DNA of 64,000 nucleotides. It comes from Planococcus rifietoensis. GTDB taxonomy: Bacteria > Bacillota > Bacilli > Bacillales_A > Planococcaceae. Below the pieces are notes generated by a model. It searched no databases, had not been told where the DNA came from, and was given only the letters and a program-made list of their open reading frames with translations. Below are positions 41,130 to 49,186 of the stretch, piece after piece. A program made the translations under genes and the position numbers. Position 1 is the stretch's first letter. Every line of letters begins with the position of its first letter. Where the stretch lies: positions 1,444,501 through 1,508,500 of the forward strand of contig NZ_CP013659.2 in the NCBI RefSeq assembly GCF_001465795.2, in the 5' to 3' direction.

Positions 41130-42438
41130 GAGTGTTCCCCTCCTTCAGCAAATGATCGGTCGTCCGGATCAATGTTTCCAATCCTGCCGTCAATGCCTGT
41201 TCCTCGTAATCAAAACGCGGATGGTGATGGCCGGCCGGCAAGGGGCTGGCAAAAATCATGAAAGTCGCTTTGCCTCCGCGTTCACGGACGCGCTCGATCA
41301 TATACGTAACATCTTCTGATGCGCCGATTGGCAAATGCGGCACAATGTTCAAGCGTTTCGACGCAGTGCAGGCACGTTCCACGATGGCGGCGAACTCAAG
41401 ATCTGCGTCGGCCGAAATCGCTTTTCCCATATGCTCGATTTCCAGTTCGACATCAAACATCGCTGCACTCGCCTGTAGGATGCGCAATGCATTTTCCTGC
41501 ATGTATTCATCCAAGTCGTTGGTCTCGCCACGTGTCTCGATTTCCATCAGCGCTCGATCGGCGATGATATTGCGTCCCGATCCCGCGTGCAAAGTGCCGA
41601 CATTGATGCGCGTCGCCCCATCTTTATGGCGAGAAATGCCGTGTAAATGCATGGTGGCGGATGCTGCTGCGAGCAAAGCGTTACGTCCAGCATTCGGCTC
41701 CAATCCGGAATGCGCCGATTTGCCGCTGAATTTCGCGTTGATTTTGGAACTTGCCAAGAACTTGGACGTGGCCGCGGCGACCGTCCCAGACGGCAAATCG
41801 TGTATACCGACATGGCCGCTCAGGAAATAATCGGCATCGTCCAGCCAGCCTTTATCGACAACGGCCTTTGCACCGCGTCCGCCTTCTTCTGCCGGCTGGA
41901 ATAAAATCGTATATTTGCCCCGAAGGTTGTCTTTTTCTTTTGCTAGGTATTCAGCGAGCCCGAGCCCGACAGCGGCATGCCCATCGTGGCCGCAGGCATG
42001 CATCATGCCCGAAATATCCGAGCGGAAATCTTGCCTAGCTGGCACGTGGCCTGAGGTATCGTCTTCTTCAATCGGCAAGGCATCGATATCAAAGCGATAA
42101 GCGAAATTCGGCCCTGGCTTGCCGGTATCGAGTACCGCAGCAAGCCCGGTATGCCCGCCTTTCATCCTTTCCAAAAAATCAGAAGGGACGCCGTAAGCGA
42201 GTGCCCGTTGTTCCTGCTGTATCAAAAATTTTGCATCTGGCACGCCCATGCGTTCATCGCTCGTTAAAAAATCGGTACCATAAAACAATTCAAAGCCTTT
42301 ACCGGCCAATTGTTCGCTTAAGTGGTACGTCGTCACATATTCCGCAAATCCAATTTCGGGATACTGATGCCGTTTGCGGCGTTGGTCGATGAGATGCGGT
42401 TCAATCTCTTCCATAAACCGTTCGATAGCATCTGTCAT
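41122..42438 (-). CDS. M20 family amidohydrolase, AbgA-like
   Basis: This 438-residue enzyme has the M20D blocks PEIGFAEYVTTYHL, YRFDIDALPIEEDD, GMMHACGHDGHAAVGLGLAEYLA (metal His, Asp), LFQPAEEGGRGAKAVVDKGWLDD and SGHVGIHDLPSGTV. Spacing and length fit p-aminobenzoyl-glutamate hydrolase subunit A rather than shorter acyl-amino-acid hydrolases. Two M20 enzymes and AbgT in one operon strengthens this reading. The start at 42438 has AGGAGG 7 bases upstream; the ATG two codons earlier is too close. Confidence 0.85.
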   Translation of the reverse strand: MTDAIERFMEEIEPHLIDQRRKRHQYPEIGFAEYVTTYHLSEQLAGKGFELFYGTDFLTSDERMGVPDAKFLIQQEQRALAYGVPSDFLERMKGGHTGLAAVLDTGKPGPNFAYRFDIDALPIEEDDTSGHVPARQDFRSDISGMMHACGHDGHAAVGLGLAEYLAKEKDNLRGKYTILFQPAEEGGRGAKAVVDKGWLDDADYFLSGHVGIHDLPSGTVAAATSKFLASSKINAKFSGKSAHSGLEPNAGRNALLAAASATMHLHGISRHKDGATRINVGTLHAGSGRNIIADRALMEIETRGETNDLDEYMQENALRILQASAAMFDVELEIEHMGKAISADADLEFAAIVERACTASKRLNIVPHLPIGASEDVTYMIERVRERGGKATFMIFASPLPAGHHHPRFDYEEQALTAGLETLIRTTDHLLKEGNTRE

Positions 42439-42449
42439 GTCCATTCCTC

Positions 42450-43625
42450 CTAGTTATTCAATTCCGCAAGCACATCGAGTGCCGCCTGAGCCATCAGGCC
42501 GGTTCCAATCGACAATGCTTGTTCGTCGATCATGAAGCCTGGGTCATGGAGCGGTTTTTGTGCCTCTCCGACCGATGTGCCGAGCCAGTAGTAAACGCCT
42601 TCGTATTTTTTCAAGAAGCGCCCGAAGTCTTCGCCTGCCATGCTGCCGATCACTTCAGGAACACCTTCCGCGCCCAATTGCTTGGTGGCAGAGTCACGGA
42701 CCACTTCAGCCCAGCGTTTCGTATTGACCGTAGCGGGATATCCATCTGAATATTCGATTTCACATGAGCCACCCATCATGTCGGCGGTGCCTTTGACGAC
42801 TTCGTGGAAGCGTTTTTTCAATAATTTCTTCGTTTCGTCTGATAATGAACGGATTGTGCCTTCCAATACCACACTGTCTGCCACGACATTATAGCGGTAG
42901 CCTCCCGAGATTTTTCCGATCGTGATGACGCCAGAGTCCATCGGGTTGGCGTTTCGGCTAATGATGGTCTGGATGGCCGACATCACCTGGTTGGCGATGA
43001 CGATGGCATCAATTGTTTGATGGGGCATTGATGCATGGCCGCCTGACCCGTGGATCGTGACGTGGAAACGGTCAGAATTCCCCATGATCGGCCCGTCGAT
43101 GACCCCAACTTGCCCTGCCGGAAGCCCCGGCCATACATGTTGCGCCAAGATGACATCTGGCTGGTACCGATCGAACACGCCGTCAGCCATCATTTGCTCA
43201 GCTCCTCCAGTCGGCGCGTTTTCTTCGGCTGGTTGAAAAATGAGCAATACCGTTCCTGCGATTTGATCTTTTTGTTGCTGGAGCAATTTCCCAACTCCCA
43301 ACAGCATTGCGGTATGTGCATCATGGCCGCATGCATGCATTTTCCCATCGACTTTGGATTTAAATGGGACATCCGCTTTTTCCGTAATTGGCAAGGCGTC
43401 GATATCTGCGCGCAACCCGACCGTCTTGCCGGGCTTGCCGCCTTCAATGATTCCGAGAACACCTGTTTTGGCAAATCCGGCATGGTATTCGATACCGTAT
43501 TCAGTGAGCTTTTTTTGAATTTTTTGCGAAGTTTCCATTTCTTCGCCGCTCAGTTCAGGATGTTCGTGGAGATCCCGGCGGAATTCGCGTATGTCTTCGA
43601 ATAGTTCTTGTGCTTGTATTTTCAT
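42450..43625 (-). CDS. M20 family N-acyl-L-amino acid amidohydrolase
   Basis: This 391-residue enzyme has M20D blocks: FRRDLHEHPELSGEEMETS, GLRADIDALPITEKADV, KMHACGHDAHTAMLLGVGKLL, LIFQPAEENAPTGGAEQMMADGVFD and SMAGEDFGRFLKKYEGVYYWLG (last metal ligand). These match hippurate, aminoacylase and N-acetyl-diaminopimelate deacetylase relatives; the last are shorter in Bacillus. First gene of the operon (the gap to the next is 11 bases). Start at 43625 has CAGGTG 6 bases upstream. Confidence 0.87.
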   Translation of the reverse strand: MKIQAQELFEDIREFRRDLHEHPELSGEEMETSQKIQKKLTEYGIEYHAGFAKTGVLGIIEGGKPGKTVGLRADIDALPITEKADVPFKSKVDGKMHACGHDAHTAMLLGVGKLLQQQKDQIAGTVLLIFQPAEENAPTGGAEQMMADGVFDRYQPDVILAQHVWPGLPAGQVGVIDGPIMGNSDRFHVTIHGSGGHASMPHQTIDAIVIANQVMSAIQTIISRNANPMDSGVITIGKISGGYRYNVVADSVVLEGTIRSLSDETKKLLKKRFHEVVKGTADMMGGSCEIEYSDGYPATVNTKRWAEVVRDSATKQLGAEGVPEVIGSMAGEDFGRFLKKYEGVYYWLGTSVGEAQKPLHDPGFMIDEQALSIGTGLMAQAALDVLAELNN

Positions 43626-43747
43626 CGCTGTCACCTGCTTTTCGTATTTAAGGAAATAAACCTTAATCATTCCGTTAATAGAAAGTGTACCGTACTTGCC
43701 TTGTGAAATGCTACCCCCTTTTTGATTTTTCTGAATATCCTTTCAAT

Positions 43748-43781
43748 AAAAAAGAAGCCCTCGCTGATGCGAAGGCTTCTT
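43748..43781 (-). terminator. Terminator after the 263-residue unknown gene
   Basis: GAAGCC...GGCTTC with inner pairing, T run on the minus strand; it isolates the unknown gene from the M20 operon. Confidence 0.83.
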
Positions 43782-43836
43782 CAGAACTTGAGCTATCGTG
43801 ATATTGGTGAATCGTTGCAGAACATAAGATGCAAAA

Positions 43837-44628
43837 TCAGCTATATAATGCAGCAAATTGATTTTTACGCTGCTCGATGACGTTGAAAATCGCACAATCG
43901 TGCACTTCGTTGTATTTGATGCCGAGCGTTTCCAGGTATTCCGCAAGTTCTGCGTAGAGCTTCTCGTAGATTTCCATAAATGCCGAATCGGTAAGTTCCT
44001 CGAGCGTTTTCGTATGGTCGTCCGCCTGTTCGGTTTCGCCCGCTTGCCTCATGACATATAATTCGCTCATGCTATGGATTAAATGGCGGAATGTTCCCGT
44101 GAAGTAAGGCGCCGAAAAACTTTCTTCTTTCTTCGCCAAGACAAACGGCAAGCTTCTCAAAAACAAATCTGTCGACCCTTGCATCCCTTGCCGGATCACT
44201 GAACTATGGACTTGGCAGAAGTAGGTTTGCCAGCATTGGTAGCTGTCGCTTTTGTCCAACTCCTGCCATTCGGCGTGCCGCCGGATGTCCATATTCTGTT
44301 TAAAATGCTCGATCGCCTGGCCCAGGACAAAGGCAATCAAAGGGATTGTGTCATTTCCCGACATTTCGATTCCAATGATGCTTTTGACACCAAACGGATG
44401 ATGGACGGCTTTCTTGCCGTCAAACTCATCGTCGATGATACCGTATTCAGTGAAGATCGCATGACTGAAATCTTTGCGTTCACTATAAAAGAAAAGAAAT
44501 TCGATTTTATCTTTGAAATTAAACGGTTTATACGCCGTTTTCGCTGTCTTTACCATAGCCGGAATATTCATTGCCGGCTCTCCATCCATCAATTCAATAT
44601 AGCGGATCCCTTGTTCCGTAGTTTTCAA
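43837..44628 (-). CDS. Cytosolic protein of unknown family
   Basis: This protein of about 263 residues has no membrane segment, no signal and no catalytic motif that I recognise. It has a central part with HHPFGVKSIIGIEMSGNDTIPLIAFVLGQAIEHFKQNMDIRRH and a helical C-terminal region (EIYEKLYAELAEYLETLG). I place the start at a TTG (44628), which has AAGGAG 8 bases before it, rather than at a TTG further upstream (44673) with only a weak site; this choice is tentative. No gene next to it gives a clue to its role. Confidence 0.65.
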   Translation of the reverse strand: MKTTEQGIRYIELMDGEPAMNIPAMVKTAKTAYKPFNFKDKIEFLFFYSERKDFSHAIFTEYGIIDDEFDGKKAVHHPFGVKSIIGIEMSGNDTIPLIAFVLGQAIEHFKQNMDIRRHAEWQELDKSDSYQCWQTYFCQVHSSVIRQGMQGSTDLFLRSLPFVLAKKEESFSAPYFTGTFRHLIHSMSELYVMRQAGETEQADDHTKTLEELTDSAFMEIYEKLYAELAEYLETLGIKYNEVHDCAIFNVIEQRKNQFAALYS

Positions 44629-45015
44629 TGGTTTAACTCCTTCTCTGTATGTCCATCTTTCGCCATTTTTCAAGTCATTCCCATTCTCATCTCGTTAGCC
44701 TTATTATAAGAAAAACCTTTTTAAAAACACAAGCAAGAGCTTTTTCCCTTTATGCGCACGCGATAAACATTTCCGTAGCCAAGCCGCATTATGGCCGCCC
44801 GTTAAATTCTCTGGAATGCTTCATATGCCTAACTGTACCACCCATCGGGGACAAAATATAATTCTCCAGTCCCTCAACCCATCATTTAACTGCTTCAAGC
44901 CATTTTTTCTTGTTTCAGCTTCCTAAGCACTGCCGCATGCTTATATCCTGTAAAATTACATAATAATCAGTTAAATCCAGCCGTGTCAGCATGCGTCTTA
45001 TTTTTTGAAATTAAA

Positions 45016-45028
45016 TGAAAGCGCTTCA
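45016..45028. promoter_or_regulatory. cre-like box upstream of citrate synthase, one base short
   Basis: TGAAAGCGCTTCA looks like the ideal cre TGAAAGCGCTTTCA with one T missing. It lies upstream of the -35, where CcpA commonly acts on citrate synthase genes in Bacillus. Confidence 0.5.
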
Positions 45029-45041
45029 GAAACTGCGCCAC

Positions 45042-45068
45042 TTGAAGTTTTTGACCGGCAACTATAAT
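45042..45068 (+). promoter_or_regulatory. Promoter of the citrate synthase gene
   Basis: TTGAAG (45042-45047), 15 bases, TATAAT (45063-45068). The spacer is short, so basal strength may be moderate. Confidence 0.6.
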
Positions 45069-45090
45069 GATCAAAAAGGAGAGATTTTTT

Positions 45091-46209
45091 ATGACAGCAA
45101 CAACTAAAGGTTTAGAAGGTGTAGTCGCAACACAATCGGCGATCAGTTCGATCATCGATGATACCCTTACATACGTCGGCTACAATATCGACGATCTAGC
45201 GGACAACGCCAGCTTCGAAGAAGTAATCTACCTCTTGTGGCACCAGCGTTTGCCGAAGGCAGACGAACTCGCGGAGCTGAAACAGCAGCTCGCGGACAAC
45301 ATGGCGGTACCGCAAGCGGTGCTCGACCACTTCAAGACATACGACATCAAGCACGTCCATCCAATGGCGGCACTGCGCACAGCGGTCTCCATGCTCGGCC
45401 TCTTCGACGAAGAAGCGGAAGTGATGGAAGATGCGGCGAACTACCGCAAAGCGATCAAAATCCAGGCGAAGATCTCGACGCTCGTGACGGCCTTCGGCCG
45501 CATCCGCGCCGGCAAAGAACCGATCCAACCGAAAACGGATTACAGCTTCGCAGCGAACTTCCTGTACATGCTGTCTGGCGAAGAGCCAAAAGACATCGAA
45601 GTCGAAGCGTTCAATAAAGCGCTTGTGCTTCACGCAGACCACGAACTGAACGCTTCGACGTTCACGGCGCGTGTCGCAGTCGCTACTTTGTCGGATGTCT
45701 ATTCCGGCGTGACAGCAGCGATCGGCGCTTTGAAAGGCCCGCTTCATGGCGGCGCCAACGAGCAAGTGATGAAGATGCTCACAGAAATCGGATCGGTCGA
45801 CAACGTCGAGCCGGTCATCAAAGAAAAACTGGCGAACAAAGAGAAAATCATGGGCTTCGGCCACCGTGTCTACCAAAAAGGCGACCCGCGTGCGAAGCAT
45901 TTGTGCGAAATGTCGCAAAAGCTCACTGAGCTTCGCGGCGAATCGAAATGGTATGACATGTCCGTGAAAATCGAAGAATTGGTAACGAGCGAAAAACCGC
46001 TTCCGCCAAACGTCGATTTCTACTCGGCTTCGGTCTATCACTCGTTGAACATCGAGCATGATTTGTTCACGCCGATCTTCGCGGTCTCCCGTGCGTCGGG
46101 CTGGCTTGCGCACATCCTGGAGCAATACTCGAACAACCGCCTGATCCGCCCGCGTGCGGAATACATCGGGCCTGGCATGCAAACTTACGTGTCGGTTGAA
46201 GAACGTTAA
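45091..46209 (+). CDS. Citrate synthase
   Basis: This 372-residue enzyme condenses oxaloacetate and acetyl-CoA. Catalytic residues are visible in LVLHADHELNASTFTARV (catalytic His), GPLHGGANEQVMKMLTEIG (His of the active site) and NVDFYSASVYHSL (Asp). The size and short N-terminus are of the Gram-positive CitZ/MmgD type. MmgD (methylcitrate synthase) cannot be excluded; no prp genes are near. AAAAGGAG lies before the ATG. Its codon use seems more biased than its neighbours, consistent with high expression. Confidence 0.88.
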   Translation: MTATTKGLEGVVATQSAISSIIDDTLTYVGYNIDDLADNASFEEVIYLLWHQRLPKADELAELKQQLADNMAVPQAVLDHFKTYDIKHVHPMAALRTAVSMLGLFDEEAEVMEDAANYRKAIKIQAKISTLVTAFGRIRAGKEPIQPKTDYSFAANFLYMLSGEEPKDIEVEAFNKALVLHADHELNASTFTARVAVATLSDVYSGVTAAIGALKGPLHGGANEQVMKMLTEIGSVDNVEPVIKEKLANKEKIMGFGHRVYQKGDPRAKHLCEMSQKLTELRGESKWYDMSVKIEELVTSEKPLPPNVDFYSASVYHSLNIEHDLFTPIFAVSRASGWLAHILEQYSNNRLIRPRAEYIGPGMQTYVSVEER

Positions 46210-46221
46210 ATCGATCAGCAT

Positions 46222-46268
46222 AAGCTTGAGCCTCCCCTTCGATTGGGTGTATGGCTCAAGCTTTTCTA
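46222..46268 (+). terminator. Terminator after citrate synthase
   Basis: AAGCTTGAGCC (46222-46232) pairs with GGCTCAAGCTT (46253-46263), 11 bp, followed by TTTT. Confidence 0.85.
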
Positions 46269-46365
46269 TTTGCCCGGCTAGCCCCCTTTGGTTGTTTCAA
46301 GGATTTCATTGTGGCTATAATAACAGGAAAGACATACCAAAACATCGATAATAGGAGGCACGCCC

Positions 46366-47826
46366 ATGAATCATACAGAGAGCGGCTGGAAACTGCACAA
46401 TAGTTATGCAGGCCTGCCCAAAACCTTATATGCCCCAATGGAAGCCAACCCGGTCCCGTCACCTGAACTCGTTATCGCGAACCGAGCATTGGCAAAATCA
46501 CTTGGCCTGGACCCGCAACAGCTAGACAGCCCTGAATCCCTGCAAATGTTTGCAGGCAATCAATTTCCTGAAGGCAGCTTCCCGCTCGCCCAAGCCTATG
46601 CCGGCCATCAATTCGGCCAATTTACGATGCTCGGCGACGGCCGTGCCATCTTAATCGGCGAACAGCAAACACCGGATGGCGAGATTTTCGATGTCCAATT
46701 AAAAGGCGCCGGCATCACGCCTTTTTCCAGAAGCGGAGACGGCCGCGCGGCACTCGGGCCCATGTTGCGGGAATACATGATCAGCGAAAGCATGCATGCG
46801 CTCGGGATTCCAACGAGCAGAAGCCTTGCAGTCGTATTGACAGGAGAAAAGATTCAGCGCTACTTTGCAGAGCCTGGAGCGATCCTGACGCGTGTGGCTT
46901 CAAGCCATATCCGTGTCGGCACTTTTCAATTCGCAGCGAAATACCGTTCGACTGAAGATTTGAAAGCTTTAGCGGATTATACGATCAAACGGCATTTCCC
47001 AGACATCACCGGGCCAGACCGCTATATCGAATTATTCCGCCAGACAGCGCAGCGGCAAGCTTCACTCATCGCGAAATGGCAGCTCGCCGGTTTTGTCCAC
47101 GGCGTTATGAATACGGACAATATGGCGATCAGCGGCGAAACGATCGACTACGGCCCATGCGCTTTTCTGGACCGCTTCGACGAATCCGCGGTCTTCAGCT
47201 CGATCGATGCTGGCGGCCGTTATGCTTATCGTAACCAGCCGCTCATCGGCGGATGGAATTTAGCGCGTTTTGCAGAGTCCCTGTTTCCTCTTTTAAATGA
47301 GATTCCGGAAAAACAGGCTTTGTCTTCTCTCCAAGGAGCGCTTGAGGAATATATAAGTTCAGAAAAACGATTGTATTTATCAGGCATGCGCGAAAAATTG
47401 GGCTTGTTTACCGAAGCGCCAGGAGATGAACAATTAATCGATGACTTGCTGGCATTGATGCAGGAAAAGCAAGCGGATTATACTAATACATTCCGTTTCT
47501 TGACTTTCGAAGCAGTGGAAGAGCCCCAACTGGCAAACGACCCGGCTTTTAAAGACTGGCATAGCCGCTATAAAGCCCGCCAACAGCAAGAAGGCCGTTC
47601 AGCACAAGAAATCCTGGAATTGATGAAAAACCGAAATCCAGCTGTCATCCCGCGCAACCACCGCGTGGAAGCAGCATTGGGAGCAGCGGCGCAAGGCGAT
47701 TATGAAGTGATGGAAAAGCTTTTGGATATCCTTCGAAATCCATATGCCCATTCCGAAGAGCAGCTGCCCTATACAGCCCCTCCACCGCCTTCAACGCCTC
47801 CATACCAGACTTATTGCGGAACATGA
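46366..47826 (+). CDS. selO: Protein adenylyltransferase SelO (YdiU family)
   Basis: This 486-residue pseudokinase-like enzyme transfers AMP from ATP to protein Ser, Thr or Tyr residues, often to redox proteins. Visible features are MFAGNQFPEG and AQAYAGHQFGQF near the N-terminus, LGDGRAILIGE, VQLKGAGITPFSRSGDGRAALGPML (the nucleotide-binding loop, kept), and GVMNTDNMAISGETIDYGPCAFLD, the active-site region with conserved Asn and Asp. The length is normal. AGGAGG lies before the ATG. It is a single gene ended by a hairpin; no thioredoxin gene is adjacent. Confidence 0.9.
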   Translation: MNHTESGWKLHNSYAGLPKTLYAPMEANPVPSPELVIANRALAKSLGLDPQQLDSPESLQMFAGNQFPEGSFPLAQAYAGHQFGQFTMLGDGRAILIGEQQTPDGEIFDVQLKGAGITPFSRSGDGRAALGPMLREYMISESMHALGIPTSRSLAVVLTGEKIQRYFAEPGAILTRVASSHIRVGTFQFAAKYRSTEDLKALADYTIKRHFPDITGPDRYIELFRQTAQRQASLIAKWQLAGFVHGVMNTDNMAISGETIDYGPCAFLDRFDESAVFSSIDAGGRYAYRNQPLIGGWNLARFAESLFPLLNEIPEKQALSSLQGALEEYISSEKRLYLSGMREKLGLFTEAPGDEQLIDDLLALMQEKQADYTNTFRFLTFEAVEEPQLANDPAFKDWHSRYKARQQQEGRSAQEILELMKNRNPAVIPRNHRVEAALGAAAQGDYEVMEKLLDILRNPYAHSEEQLPYTAPPPPSTPPYQTYCGT

Positions 47827-47830
47827 ACCA

Positions 47831-47868
47831 AAAAATCCCCTGCCTCTTCATCGGCAGGGGGTTTTCTC
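47831..47868. terminator. Terminator between selO and the 70-residue protein gene
   Basis: AATCCCCTGCC...GGCAGGGGG forms the stem with A run and TTTT, usable from both sides. Confidence 0.82.
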
Positions 47869-47888
47869 TATTGCGCTTGGCTGGTTGA

Positions 47889-48101
47889 TCACTGTCCGTC
47901 TGTGACTTCAGTGACACTGACCATTTTGACTTCGTTCATCTTGAATTGGTAATACGTATCGTTGTCGCCGATAAATTCGCGGAAATCATCCGCATCCAAA
48001 CCGCTGACTGCTTGTTTCGGGGTATCGGCTTCGACGGTGTTGACCGCTTCGACGCCTGCGCCGAAATGATAAACGACACGGAATTTTTTTGTTGATGCCA
48101 T
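47889..48101 (-). CDS. Small conserved-looking protein, 70 residues, function unknown
   Basis: The sequence begins MASTKKFRVVYHFGAGVEAV and continues NTVEADTPKQAVSGLDADDFREFIGDNDTYYQFKMNEVKMVSVTEV. It has a beta-alpha-beta look and no membrane segment. No family is recognised. The start ATG 48101 has GAGGAGG 12 bases before it, a long but usable spacing. It is convergent with selO and divergent from the TPP riboswitch leader. Confidence 0.6.
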   Translation of the reverse strand: MASTKKFRVVYHFGAGVEAVNTVEADTPKQAVSGLDADDFREFIGDNDTYYQFKMNEVKMVSVTEVTDGQ

Positions 48102-48212
48102 AATAAATGGATTCCTCCTCAAATGCTTGTCTGCTTTAGGTTTACCCGATTTTTCAGGGAGTATTCACCTCTGCCGTCATTTTCTCATTGTCGATGAAAA
48201 TAGTAGAATTCC

Positions 48213-48241
48213 TTTACTTGGAAAAGTATTTGGCTTAGACT
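48213..48241 (+). promoter_or_regulatory. Candidate promoter of the TPP riboswitch transcript
   Basis: TTTACT (48213-48218), 17 bases, TAGACT (48236-48241). It would start transcription about 40 bases before the riboswitch. Confidence 0.4.
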
Positions 48242-48287
48242 TTAGCCATCGGGCAAACCCGACACGTAAAACCACATACCGTTTTTC

Positions 48288-48385
48288 TGCACTGGGGGTG
48301 CATGTTTTGCTGAGATGAGAGCTTTCGCTCCGATCCCTTATGACTCGATCAGGTTAGGACCTGCGTGAGGAAGTGCGGTGACTTT
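48288..48385 (+). ncRNA. TPP (thi-box) riboswitch
   Basis: Contains the invariant blocks of the TPP aptamer: GGGGGTGC (48294-48301), GCTGAGA (48309-48315) with a variable arm, the CTCGATCAGGTTAGGACCTGCG block (48344-48365) and GTGAGGAAGTG. Order and spacing fit the P1-P5 layout. Thiamine pyrophosphate binding should favour the terminator at 48414-48442 and switch ykoF off. Confidence 0.9.
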
Positions 48386-48413
48386 CCGACATGACGACGA
48401 AATACGGAATAGT

Positions 48414-48443
48414 GGCTGCATCTTCACGGATGTGGCTTTTTTG
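48414..48443 (+). terminator. Regulated terminator of the TPP riboswitch
   Basis: A 9-bp stem with three G-T wobbles (GGCTGCATC, 48414-48422, with GATGTGGCT, 48429-48437) followed by a T run, placed between the aptamer and ykoF. The weak stem fits a conditional terminator. Confidence 0.7.
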
Positions 48444-48468
48444 TGCATATTTTTAGGAGGGATTCTAA

Positions 48469-49074
48469 ATGGAACCAACTTCATGCGGCACCAGCCCGAT
48501 CGTCGGATTTCGCTTTTCCTTGCATCCGATGAGCGGCAATTTCATCAGCATCATCAAAAGCGCGTTAAAGGACACCGACACGTCCAATGTGTGGATGCAA
48601 ACCGATGATGTCTCCACCGTCATTCGGGGCAAACAACAGCATGTCTTTAATGTCGCGAAGGCTCTCGCTCTTCATGCGGCGAAGACGAAGGAACATATCG
48701 CCCTGTCCGGCACCTTTTCAGCTGGATGTCCTGGAGATACCGCAGGTAATGCGTATTTGGAGGCGCCGGATGAACCGGCAAATCAAGACGACAGTAAGCA
48801 ATACGTTTCATCGCAATTCGCGCTTTACCCGATGAACAATCCCGATTATATGGAAGTTATCTACCGCGAAGTGGAACGTGCAAAAGAGTTTGGGGTATGG
48901 AACGATTCCATGCATTACGCTAGCGGCATCCACGGGGATATTCATGAAGTCTTTTCTTTTTACGAAACGAGCTTTTCCAGCGCGCGCTCCACTAAATACC
49001 CCCATCTCGTGATGACCGTATCCATGAGCATCAACAGCCCTTCACATAAAACAGGCGCTGAAGATTTTTCTTAA
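48469..49074 (+). CDS. ykoF: YkoF family thiamine/hydroxymethylpyrimidine-binding protein
   Basis: This 201-residue cytosolic protein has two repeats of a ferredoxin-like fold. The start region reads CGTSPIVGFRFSLHPMSGNFISIIKSALKDTDTSNVW and the second repeat YVSSQFALYPMNNPDYMEVIYREVERAKEFGVW; the repeats resemble each other. YkoF binds hydroxymethylpyrimidine or thiamine and in B. subtilis lies with the ECF-type transporter genes ykoEDC. Here no transporter gene follows, and a strong terminator closes the transcript. AGGAGG lies before the ATG. Control by TPP is clear from the leader. Confidence 0.86.
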   Translation: MEPTSCGTSPIVGFRFSLHPMSGNFISIIKSALKDTDTSNVWMQTDDVSTVIRGKQQHVFNVAKALALHAAKTKEHIALSGTFSAGCPGDTAGNAYLEAPDEPANQDDSKQYVSSQFALYPMNNPDYMEVIYREVERAKEFGVWNDSMHYASGIHGDIHEVFSFYETSFSSARSTKYPHLVMTVSMSINSPSHKTGAEDFS

Positions 49075-49110
49075 AGAATAAATTACCTCGTGACCCTAGA
49101 TTTTGGTCTA

Positions 49111-49157
49111 AAAAAACATCCCCGCAGTTGGATCGTTCACTGCAGGGATGTTTTTTG
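49111..49157. terminator. Terminator between ykoF and the Spo0M-like gene
   Basis: AAAAAACATCCC...GGGATGTTTTTT with inner CGCAG/CTGCA pairing; A and T runs on both sides. Confidence 0.87.
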
Positions 49158-49186
49158 GTTTACATAATATTATTATCAACCTGTTT

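Larger units (their letters stand above)
44629..45090. other. Intergenic region (about 460 bases) before citrate synthase
   Basis: Holds the citrate synthase promoter and cre-like box at its right end. The left 350 bases show nothing that I can name; no frame with a ribosome binding site. Confidence 0.5.

Noticed and set aside
45196..46221. 341-codon open frame on the minus strand across citrate synthase
   Set aside because: It lies entirely opposite a well-recognised, highly expressed gene and has composition typical of a shadow of strongly biased codons (many Arg, His, Phe); no ribosome binding site.
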